In this document: positions 50,466 to 62,400 of the stretch, in pieces | Layout of the letters: each line of letters begins with the position of its first letter | Position numbering within the stretch: position 1 is the first letter of the stretch | Assembly: GCA_028752905.1 (NCBI GenBank) | Contig: JAQNBH010000014.1 | Coordinates: forward strand, 30,714,276-30,778,275 | Length of the DNA stretch: 64,000 bases | Source of the DNA: Cladorhizidae sp. MBARI D1340-BT2 | Lineage: Eukaryota; Porifera; Demospongiae; Poecilosclerida; Cladorhizidae | Direction: 5' to 3' | The notes under the pieces: model-generated | Told to the model about the DNA's origin: nothing | Databases searched by the model: none | The model's input: only the letters and a program-made list of their open reading frames with translations | Program-made: the position numbers and the translations under genes

Positions 50466-53400
50466 GTAAGACCATTGTATAGCACTGGTGCCCTATTCTT
50501 TTTCTCCGCCGCCAGAGAAAGTGCACACATTGACATAGCTCTCTCTCTCTCAGGCAAGCAGAACTGAAATCAGAAAGTGAGTACAAGGCTGCTGTGAAGA
50601 TTCAGAGCTGGTTTCGTGGATGCCGATTGAGGGCTTACCTGACTTATCTTTGTGCAAATGCTATTGTGATCCAGCGCCACTACAGAGGATACAGAGGAAG
50701 GAAGGCTTATCGGAAGTCACTAAAGGTGAGGAAAGCAAGGAAAGAGGAACGGAGCTGGTTCTAAGGTGGACTAGGAAGGATTGCAAGGGGGGAAATGTTG
50801 GAAGGGGACAATCAGAGAGGGAGAGATTTTGGGATGGGTGGGGGGTTATGAGGGAGAGGAAGGTTGGGTGGGGGCGATCAAGAAGAGAGTGTTTGAGTAG
50901 GGAGAAGGTTATGCAGGTTGAGAGGGGCTTTCATAGGTATTAGGAGAGATATAGGATTATGAGGGTGATCAGAGTAGAATAGAAGGTAGTAAGGGATAGA
51001 GGGTTGAGAGGGAGAGAGGGTTGTGAGGGAGAGAGGGTTGTGAGGGAGAGAGGGTTGTGAGGGGGAGAGGGTTGTGAGGGAGAGAGGGTTGTGAGGGGGA
51101 GAGGGTTGTGAGGGAGAGAGGGTTGTGAGGGAGAGAGGGTTGTGAGGGAGAGATGGTTGTGAGGGAGAGAGGTTGTGAGGGAGAGATGGTTGTGAGGGAG
51201 AGAGTGTTGTGAGGGAGAGAGTGTTGTGAGGAGAGAGGGTTGTGAGGGAGAGTGGGGTGTGAGGGAGAGAGGGTTGTGAGGGAGAGATGGTTGTGAGGGA
51301 GAGAGGTTGTGAGGGAGAGAGGGTTGTGAGGGAGAGTGGGTTGTGAGGGAGAGAGGGTTGTGAGGGGGAGAGGGTTGTGAGGGGGAGAGGTTTGTGAGGG
51401 AGAGAGGATTGTGAGGGAGAGAGGGTTGTGAGGGAGAGAGGGTTGTGAGGGAGAGATGGTTGTGAGGGAGAGAGGGTTGTGAGGGAGAGAGGGTTGTGAG
51501 GGATAGAGGGTTGTGAGGGAGAGAGGGTTGTGAGGGAGAGAGGGTTGTGAGGGAGAGAGGGTTGTGAGGGGGAGAGGGTTGTGAGGGAGAGAGGGTTGTG
51601 AGGGAGAGAGGGTTGTGAGGGAGAGAGGGTTGTGAGGGAGAGGGTTGTGAGGGAGGGTTGTGAGAGAGAGAGGGTTGTGAGGGAGAGAGGGTTGTGAGGG
51701 AGAGAGGGTTGTGAGGGAGAGAGGGTTGTGAGGGAGAGAGGGTTGTGAGGGGGAGAGGGTTGTGAGGGAGAGAGGGTTGTGAGGGAGAGAGGGTTGTGAG
51801 GGAGAGAGGGTTGTGAGGGAGAGAGGGTTGTGAGGGAGAGAGGGTTGTGAGGGAGAGAGGGTTGTGAGGGAGAGAGGGTTGTGAGGGAGAGAGGGTTGTG
51901 AGGGGGAGAGGGTTGTGAGGGAGAGAGGGTTGTGAGGGAGAGAGGGTTGTGAGGGAGAGAGGGTTGTGAGGGAGAGAGGGAGAGAGGGTTGTGAGGGATA
52001 GAGGTTTGTGAGGGAGAGAGGGTTGTGAGGGAGAGAGGGTTGTGATGGAGAGAGGGTTGTGAGGGAGAGAGGGTTGTGAGGGGGAGAGGGTTGTGATGGA
52101 GAGAGGGTTGTGAGGGAGAGAGTGTTGTGAGGGAGAGATGGTTGTGAGGGAGAGAGGTTGTGAGGGAGAGAGGGTTGTGAGGGTGAGAGTGTTGTGAGGG
52201 AGAGAGTGTTGTGAGGAGAGAGGGTTGTGAGGGAGAGTGGGGTGTGAGGGAGAGAGGGTTGTGAGGGAGAGAGGGTTGTGAGGGAGAGAGGGTTGTGAGG
52301 GAGAGTGGGTTGTGAGGGAGAGAGGGTTGTGAGGGAGAGAGGGTTGTGAGGGAGAGATGGTTGTGAGGGTGAGAGGTTGTGAGGGAGAGAGGGTTGTGAG
52401 GGAGAGTGGGTTGTGAGGGAGAGAGGGTTGTGAGGGGGAGAGGGTTGTGAGGGGGAGAGGTTTGTGAGGGAGAGAGGGTTGTGAGGGAGAGAGGGTTGTG
52501 ATGGAGAGAGGGTTGTGAGGGAGAGAGGGTTGTGAGGGAGAGAGGGTTGTGAGGGAGAGATGGTTGTGAGGGAGAGAGGGAGAGAGGGTTGTGAGGGATA
52601 GAGGGTTGTGAGGGAGAGATGGTTGTGAGGGAGAGAGGGTTGTGAGGGAGAGAGGGTTGTGAGGGAGAGATGGTTGTGAGGGAGAGAGGGTTGTGAGGGA
52701 GAGAGGGTTGTGAGGGAGAGAGGGTTGTGAGGGGGAGAGGGTTGTGAGGGAGAGAGGGTTGTGAGGGAGAGAGGGTTGTGAGGGAGAGAGGGTTGTGATG
52801 GAGAGAGGGTTGTGAGGGAGAGGGTTGTGAGGGAGGGTTGTGAGGGAGAGAGGGTTGTGAGGGAGAGACGGTTGTGAGGGAGAGAGGGTTGTGAGGGAGA
52901 GAGGGTTGTGAGGGAGAGAGGGTTGTGAGGGAGAGAGGGTTGTGAGGGAGAGAGGGTTGTGAGGGGGAGAGGGTTGTGAGGGAGAGAGGGTTGTGAGGGA
53001 GAGAGGGTTGTGAGGGAGAGAGGGTTGTGAGGGAGAGAGGGTTGTGAGGGAGAGAGGGTTGTGAGGGAGAGAGGGTTGTGAGGGAGAGAGGGTTGTGAGG
53101 GGGAGAGGGTTGTGAGGGAGAGAGGGTTGTGAGGGAGAGAGGGTTATGAGGGAGAGAGGTTTGTGAGGGAGAGAGGGTTGTGAGGGAGAGAGGGTTGTGA
53201 TGGAGAGAGGGTTGTGAGGGAGAGGGTTGTGAGGGGGAGAGGGTTGTGAGGGAGAGAGGGTTGTGAGGGAGAGAGGGTTGTGAGGGAGAGAGGGTTGTGA
53301 GGGGGAGAGGGTTGTGAGGGAGAGAGGGTTGTGAGGGAGAGAGGGTTGTGAGAGAGAGTGGGTTGTGAGAGGGAGAGGGTTGTGAGGGAGGGAGGGTTGT

Positions 53401-56400
53401 GAGGGAGAGAGTGTTGTAAGGGAGAGAGTGTTGTGAGGGAGAGAGGGTTGTGAGGGAGAGTGGGTTGTGAGGGAGAGAGGGTTGTGAGGGAGAGAGGGTT
53501 GTGAGGGAGAGAGGATTGTGAGGGAGAGAGTGTTGTGAGGGAGAGAGGGTTGTGAGGGAGAGTGGGTTGTGAGGGAGAGAGTGTTGTGAGGGAGAGAGGG
53601 TTGTGAGGGAGAGTGGGTTGTGAGGGAGAGAGGGTTGTGAGGGAGAGAGTGTTGTGAGGGAGAGAGTGTTGTGAGGGAGAGAGTGTTGTGAGGGAGAGAG
53701 GGTTGTGAGGGAGAGAGGGTTGTGAGGGATAGAGGGTTGTGAGGGGGAGAGGTTGTGAGTGCAGAGCTAGCAACTGTCATCCCCACAGCATAAATGTCAT
53801 GCTCTATAGATTATTGTTTAAGCTTATATGCCCAGCCCAGGCTCGCATGCCCTTGCTCGCATGCCCTAGCCCACATGCCTGGGCTCACAACCCAGGCTCA
53901 CGTGCCCAGGTTCACATGCCCAAGCTCACATGTCCAGGCCCACATGTCCAGGCCCACATATTCAGGCCCATATGCCCAGGTTCACATGCCCAAGCTCACA
54001 TGTCCAGGACCACATGTCCAGGCCCACATGTCCAGGCCCACATGTTCAGGCCCACATGCCCAGGTTCACATGCCCAAGCCCACATGACCAGGCCCATATG
54101 CCCAGGCTCACGTGCCCAGGCCCACATGCCTGGGCTCACATACCCAGGCGCATATACACAGGCTCAGATGCCTAAGCCCACTGCCCAGGCTCAGATGTCC
54201 AGGCCCACATGTCAAGGCCCATTACCTTTCATCTCTAAATTGTAATTTAACGCTCATTTCATAGGTCATGAAATTACTAGTTGAAACCTGGTATTTCACA
54301 CCTGGCCATGCTATGAAGAGATTACTGAGTTTTCCAATCTGCCTTTGTCTTCCATTAGATACACTGCTTATAGCTAGTTAGGCATACGGATATGCTGTAT
54401 ATACACCGTCCCCAGTGAAAAGTGGGTATATCACAAACATGATTGCACTTTGATATTATAGGTATATATAGCATGTTTAGTTAACAAATGAAGTGGATTT
54501 ATAAATTGGCTAGCTATTTTATAGTCATCATCTAGTCACCTTTGTCCTAATTGGCTTTGTGTTTTGTTCCTAACGTTTTAGTGTGTTTCAGAATAAGCTT
54601 ATAGAGCATGCAAATATCAATATAAACAGATGCACATTAAAACTAGTGTGTTGCTTATAGACATGCAAATATCAATATATACAGGTGCACATTAAAACTA
54701 CTGTCTTTCAGTATAAGCTTATAGAGCATGCAAATATCAATATAAACAGGAGCACATTAAAACTAGTGTGTTTCAGTATAAGCTTATAGACATGCAAATA
54801 TCAATATAAACAGATGCACATTAAAACTAGTATGTTTCAGTATAAGCTTATAGAGCATGCAAATATCAATATAAACAGGAGCACATTAAAACTAGTGTGT
54901 TTCAGTATAACATGCAAATATCAATATAAACAGATGCACATTAAAACTAGTATGTTTCAGTATAAGCATGCAAATATCAATATAAACAGGAGCACATTAA
55001 AACTAGTGTGTTTCAGTATAAGCATATAGAGCATGTAAATATCAATATATACAGGTGCACATTAAAACTAGTGTGTTTCAGTATAAGCTTATAGACATGC
55101 AAATATCAATATAAACAGGAGCCCATTAAAACTAGTGTGATTCAGTATAAGCTTATAGAGCAGTGTTTCCCAAACTTTTTAGCCCAGGGGCCGGTGGGGA
55201 CTACCCTGAGTGTGTCGAGGGCCGGAGGCCATTGGGGGGGGGGAGGAGGGGTATAGGACGAACAATTTCGCTTCTGTATTTCTGGGTACATGTGAAGCAA
55301 GCAGAAAACACATGACAGTTGCACAAAGTAATCACAATCATGTGAAACATGGAATTGCTTTTGCTGTTCCATAATGACATTGATATCAGGCTTGAGATGG
55401 GAGGAAGCCACTCTCACAGTGTCTTCCAAGTGCGCATCAGAGATCAAATTCTGGTACTTGGACTTGGCGTACTTGATCCTGGAGAAAAACTGCTCACAGA
55501 TGTATATACAGTACTGGCAAACATGGCAAGGAACCTCTGGCCATTGGCAGCTAGGTTCGGGAATGTATTGCGTGGTAGAATTCCTTCAGCTCCTTCTCCA
55601 GAAACTGGGACCTGATGTCCATGTTGCTCTGCAGCTCCATCAGCTGAAGCTGGACTGGAACTTTGCTTGGGTCAGTTGTGAATGGCATAGAGAAGATTTC
55701 AAAGTCCATGCTTTTCGACCTGAACTCCTCAAAAGCGGTGCTCAAACTCTGTCTTCAGGTTTCCAACTTCTGCAGCATATCTCTGCCCATCAAAATCATC
55801 AGCTCTGTCCTCACATTGCAGACTCTTCATGGCAGGGAAGTGGTCGAGGTTACCAGCCTCCAACTGAGTCTGCCAGAGCTGCAGCTTCACCTGAAATGCT
55901 TGCACACTCCCGAACAGGTTGTGGATGAGCTTCTCCTTGCCCTGCATGGAGACATTGAGCAAGTTCAGCTTCTCTGTAATGTCCACCAGAAAGGCCAAGT
56001 CGCACAGCTACTGGGGATCGGAGAGCTCTTGGACTGGCTGGCCCTCATGCCAAGGAACATCTCCAGCTTTTCTCCGAGTTCCCAAAAACGTTTCAGAGTG
56101 CTTCCCCTGCGGACAGAATCGAAGTAGAGCACATCTCCATAGTTGGCCTCGAGCTCTTACAGTTCCTCAACTGTCTGTGGTTGAGGGCATGCGCTCTGAT
56201 AAAGTTGACATGCGAGATGACCTTCCTGGAATCCAATAGTCTTTGCACAGAGTGTTTCCTGGTGATGATGCAATGGCACCAGATCAGGTCACGTGGCAGA
56301 CCCCTCCTGTCCAGCTCAGCCATGACTTGGCCTTGCAGTCCTCGTCTTGTCCTCGTCTGGTCCACAGCATGGAAGGTGTGCCATCTGTGGCAATGCTTAC

Positions 56401-59400
56401 CAGCCTCTAGGAGTCTAGCTTTCGCTCCTGCATGCCGTGTTAAGCTCAAGGAAGACATTCTCTCCAGTGCATGTGTTCTTCATGGGGCAGAGAGAGAGGA
56501 GCTCCTCTGTGATGTTGCACTCTGCATCAACTCCTCTAATGAAGATGGCCAGCTGTGCAGTGTCGGTGATGTCTGTGCTCTCATCAAGGGCAAGAGAGAA
56601 GGCTGTGAACTCCGAAGCCAGGCTGTGCAGCTGCTCCTTCAGGTTCTTGGACAGATCTTCCACCTGCGTTGTGACCGTCGTGTTGCTCAGGCTGACAGCA
56701 GTGAAGGAGGAGGCTTTCTCAGGGCACATCACTTCAGCGACTGCCTGTAGGGAAGGAGGAGGCTTTCTCAGGGCACATCACTTCAGCGACTGCCTGCAGG
56801 GAAGGAGGCTTTCTCAGGGCACATCACTTCAGTGACTGCTTGCAGGCATTCCTTGATGTACTCGCCATCTCTGAAGGGCTTCATTCGCTTGGCAATGATC
56901 TGTGACACCATGAAGCTGGCCTTCATGGCAGCCTTGCCTTCGTTGAATGGTCTGGTGAAGACGTTCTGATGTCTGGACAGCTTGGACTTGAGCTCTTTGG
57001 CCTTGGCAACTCGTTGTTCTCCTACCAGTCCATCATACCTGTAATACAGAAAGCAGGCAGCCTAGCTCATTGTTTTTGCCCTGAAAGATAAAGTTACCTG
57101 TCTGAATGCTTTGACTGGTAGTGTCGCCGGATGTTAAATAGCTTTGTAACAGCGAGGCTTTCTTGACGGATGAGGCAGAGACACTTGCTCCTGTCTGAGA
57201 TGAAGAAGAATTCCTTGGTTTCTTCATTGAAGGCTCGATTTTCCGCATCCACCTTCCGCTTCTTTGGCAGTGCCATCCTGACCCTGCACTGTTGGAGGAG
57301 GCAGCAATGTCCATGGAGTCCAAATCCAAGGTGGAGAAGTCCAAACACACGATGTGAATGTTGCAAATTGGAGTGAATGACTTGAGGCCAGCTCCTTTAA
57401 ATAGGTTTTTGGCCTAGACCAATTACAACCAATGTGGTCATGTTATAAGTGTTAGACATGAGAAGTTTGTGCATGTGTTTGTATACACAGTGTTATCTTG
57501 TAATGTGGTGTGTTAATCATAGATAGTTTGTGCATGACTGGCACTGTTTCAGTTGGGGAGGGTATGTGGAGGGTGTGTCTCCACAAATACAGATTAATGT
57601 AATTTAATTTTTTTTATATGCGTCTTTTCTGATAATCGTCCGAGCGCCGGACTCAGGGCCAGACTTTGGGAAACAAAGTTATAGAGCATGCAAATATCAA
57701 TATTAACAGGTGCACATTAAAACTAGTATGTTTCAGCGTAAGCTTATAGCATGCAAATATAAACAGGAGCACATTAAAACTAGTGTGTTTCAGTATAAGC
57801 TTATAGACATACAAATATCAATATATACAGGTGCATATTAAAACTAGTGTATTTCAGTATAAGCTTATAGAGCATGCAAATATCAATATATACAGGTGCA
57901 CATTAAAACTAGTATAAGCTTATAGAGCATAAAAATATCAATATAAACAGGAGCACATTAAAACTAGTGTGTTTCAGTATAAGCTTATAGAGCATGAAAA
58001 TGTCAATGTGAACAGGTGCACATTAAAACTAGTGTGTTTCAGTATAAGCTTATAGAGCATGCAAATATCAATATAAATAGGTGCACATTAAAACTAGTGT
58101 GTTTCAGTATAAGCTTATAGAGCATGCAAATATCAATATAAACAGGAGCACATTAAAACTAATGTGTTACAGCATAAGCTTATAGAGCATGCAAATATCA
58201 ATATAAACAGATGCACATTAAAACTAGTGTGTTTCAGTATAAGCTTATAGAGCATGCAAATAGCAATATATAGCAGGTGTGTTGAGGGTCACTTCTGTAG
58301 CTAACTCCCAACTTGGTAACAAAGCTGCCACCAGAGTAATATCTATGCTGTACAACCACTCCTTAGCTTAATTCAGAATGTTATAAAGCCAATAGAATAA
58401 TTGAGCAATTCAAGATAGAACTAAAGAGAACAGCTGGGTTTAAATACCCTGCCTCCCAGGAAGCAGGAAACCACACAATCTACAATACACACACAAAAGT
58501 CCAAAGCACACAAAACACATAGGCTTCCATATGCCAATATAAAATAGAAGTTGTGAAACTGAATAATTGGTATGAACTCTAATGAGGTCACCTCAAGGAT
58601 AATTAGATGATAACAAAACTAATTATTATTATCAGCTGTGAGCGTGTTCTGGCAGGCCTAATTTATTAAGGCCATCTTGATGGTTCTTGGGCAATGTCGA
58701 GGGGCTGCCCTCGACAAGGTGCACATTAAAACTAGTGTGTTTCAGTATAAGCTTATAGACATGCAAATAAACATAATGGTGTTTAATATATTTCTGCTAG
58801 TTATGGTGAAGTTAGCAAGCTTTCTGGGAAGGATCAACTATTTTATCTCCCAATGAACTCGCAGTTGACATAATACTAGATTATCTAGTCGAAACATCGA
58901 GAGAATACAATTTCAAGTTGAGAAGGTTATTGTAACTAGTTTATGTTGTTGCATTGTATATTCATTGCTATACATATAGTTAGCTGCTCTGTAGCTAACT
59001 ACCACAGGACTAGCCGTGGTTGGATGGGTGAGACAAGGCAACATGCCGGGGGGGGGGTTAACATTTTCTATTGCAAAATCTTAGAGAATGAGTATACATA
59101 ATTATGAAGATTGCCACTGAGGTTCTAAGTTGGTAAGTTGGGTTATCTCCAAGATTGTGGGAGTGGCAATTTATCCCTTACCACCACCTCCATTGCCCCT
59201 CCCTCCCCTGTTCTTAGAGCCTCTGCTGCTTCACTCAAGCACATCTCAAAGCAGAAGCAACGGCTGGCCTGGCCATGTATTCCCACAATTGACCGAGTGC
59301 TGTCTACAAGATCCCCTTATGCTGCATGGCTAAGGTCTTGCAAGTTAACACTGGACTTGCCTAGTGCTAAAAGCTTTCTTATGACTCTCTTACTGGATTG

Positions 59401-62400
59401 AAAGAGGGTAAATGTGGCTTCAATTCACAACCAGGAGCCTTGATTTGGTGTTTGTTGTTATTGTTGTGCATAGCTTCCAACTTTCTTCCAATTGTATAGC
59501 TAATTGCATGTTTTCACATAAGAGCTAGCTGCTTTTCAAGCATCTTTATCATGAAAACAACTTCGGGGTGAAGGGTTTAATAGTTGGCTCATCTTTTTAT
59601 AGCCTTTAGATATATAATATTTAGATATATAATACCTTTAGATAATATGCTTTTACAATGTATGAAATTTTTAAAAAACAAAATTAATTCAATAAAAAAG
59701 TGGTCCTGCAATTGCCGGACCCGCCGGACCTGTGGAGCCGCCCCTGAGGTGCAATTGAGGTGGTTTTGAAGTGAGGCCTTGAAAGACAACGAATGTTAGA
59801 AGTATAGCTGGGGTCTAATATGGGGTTGAAATATAGGCAAAGCTTAATAATTTTATTTTCATTTTTTTAATCATGTGCTTCACTTTCATGAATTCGCATT
59901 CTAACCCCTACCATTTCATGGATTAGCATTCAGGTGAATTTAACCCCTACCATTTCATGGATTAGCGTTCAGGTGAATTTAACCCCTACCATTTCATGGA
60001 TTAACAACATTCAGGTGAATTTAACCCCTATCATTTCATGGATTAGCATTCAGGTGAATTTAACCCCTACCATTTCATGGATTAACAACATTCAGGTGAA
60101 TTTAACCTCTACCAGTTCATGGATTAGCATTCAAGTGAATTTAGCCGCTACCATTTCGTGGATTAGCATTCAGGTGAATTTAACCCCTATCATTTCATGG
60201 ATTAACATTCAGGTGAATTTAACCCCTACCATTTCATGGATTAACAACATTCAGGTGAATTTAGCCGCTACCATTTCATGGATTAGCATTCAGGTGAATT
60301 TAACCCCTATCATTTCATGGGCTAACCCCTTGTGCAACTGTAAGGCTAGAGCATCTAGCTGAAACATCGAGAGAGTAAATTTCAAGTTGATTATTGAGAA
60401 AGTCATTGCTTAAGTAGCTGGTTAATACCATCCTAAATAACGTAGATTCCATGGCTATTGACGTGATATTTCACAGTTGTTAGCCAATCAGAACGCTATT
60501 GACTGCTTTTACTGGTAGTGGTGAAATGTGCTCTAATGACCATGAGCAAATCTTGGAAGAAGAATATGTAATTCTGAATCATTAACTTAACTTAATTAAA
60601 GTGTTTTTTCTTTGCCCATACTTATTAACACTTATTAACACTTGTAAGATAGCATGGTTTGTTGTGAATCGAATAAATACCATTGATAATGTGCTAAAAA
60701 ATATATTTTCCGTCCCAGCTAAACTACTTGTGGCTCCTTATGCTAATCATATGGAAGTTAGTTCATAAAATTCTTAATTTTCATGCAATTTCCATGTTAA
60801 TATTTCATGATTTTCCATGAATATTGTCACATACATACCATTGCTTTTTTCTAGTAATGGTTCAGTGGCACATGGTTGACAGTCCACACACTCACGACTG
60901 TTTTTACCCCTTATCTGTTTTCTCAATCCTCCATTTTTTTAATGTCACATGTACTGGATTGGTATGTCCTGGTTATTTTATTTTATTTTTTATAACTGCG
61001 GTGCACACAATTGTAGTGACAGAGTAACTGGTAAGCTATGCTGCACAATATTGTACTCAGAGTAACTGGTAAGCTATGCTACACAATATTGTACTAGCAG
61101 AGTAACTGGTAAGCTATGCTGCACAATATTGTATTCAGAGTAACTGGTAAGCTATGCTGCACAATATTGTACTAACAGAGTAACTGGTAAACTATGCTAC
61201 ACAATATTGTACTAGCAGGGTAACTGGTAAGCTATGCTACACAATATTGTACTAACAGAGTAACTGGTAAGCTATGCTACACAATATTGTACTGCAGAGT
61301 AACTGGTAAGCTATGCTACAATATTGTACTAGCAGAGTAACTGGTAAGCTATGCTACAATATTGTACTAGCAGAGTAACTGGTAAGTTATGCTACACAAT
61401 ATTGTACTAACAGAGTAACTGGTAAGCTGTGCTACACAATATTGTACTAACAGAGTAACTGGTAAGCTATGCTACAATATTGTACTAGCAGAGTAACTGG
61501 TAAGCATGCTGCACAATATTGTACTAGCAGAGTAACTGGTAAGCTATGCTGCACAATAATATTGTACTAGCAGAGTAACTGGTAAGCTATGCTACAATAT
61601 TGTACTAGCAGAGTAACTGGTAAGCTATGGTGCACAATATTGTACTAACAGAGTAACTGGTAAGCTATGCTGCACAATATTGTACTAGCAGAGTAACTGG
61701 CTGCACAATATTGTACTCAGAGTAACTGGTAAGCTATGCTGCACAATATTGTACAAACAGAGTAGCTGGTAAGCTATGCTACAATATTGTACTAGCAGAG
61801 TAACTGGTAAGTTATGCTACACAATATTGTACTAACAGAGTAACTGGTAAGCTATGCTGCACAATATTGTACTTAACAGAGTAACTGGTAAGCTATGCTG
61901 CACAATATTGTACTAGCAGAGTAACTGGTAAGCTATGCTGCACAATATTGTACTAGCAGAGTAACTGGTAAGCTATGCTGCAATATTGTACTAGCAGAGT
62001 AACTGGTAAGCTATGCTACACAATATTGTACTAACAGAGTAACTGGTAAGCTATGCTGCACAATATTGTACTAACAGAGTAACTGGTAAGCTATGCTACA
62101 CAATATTGTACTAACAGAGTAACTGGTAAGCATGCTGCACAATATTGTACTAGCAGAGTAACTGGTAAGCTATGCTGCACAATAATATTGTACTAGCAGA
62201 GTAACTGGTAAGCTATGCTACAATATTGTACTAGCAGAGTAACTGGTAAGCTATGGTGCACAATATTGTACTAACAGAGTAACTGGTAAGCTATGCTGCA
62301 CAATATTGTACTAGCAGAGTAACTGGCTGCACAATATTGTACTCAGAGTAACTGGTAAGCTATGCTGCACAATATTGTACAAACAGAGTAGCTGGTAAGC

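Noticed and set aside
50940..53786. 948-codon minus-strand open frame
   Set aside because: It lies wholly in the 17-bp minisatellite, is open in every minus frame, and has no non-repeat domain.
53739..54245. Pro/His-rich plus-strand frame
   Set aside because: Entirely a 15-bp minisatellite translation.
59934..60362. 142-codon frame with NLTPTISWI repeats
   Set aside because: A 39-bp minisatellite translated in frame; no flanking coding sequence.
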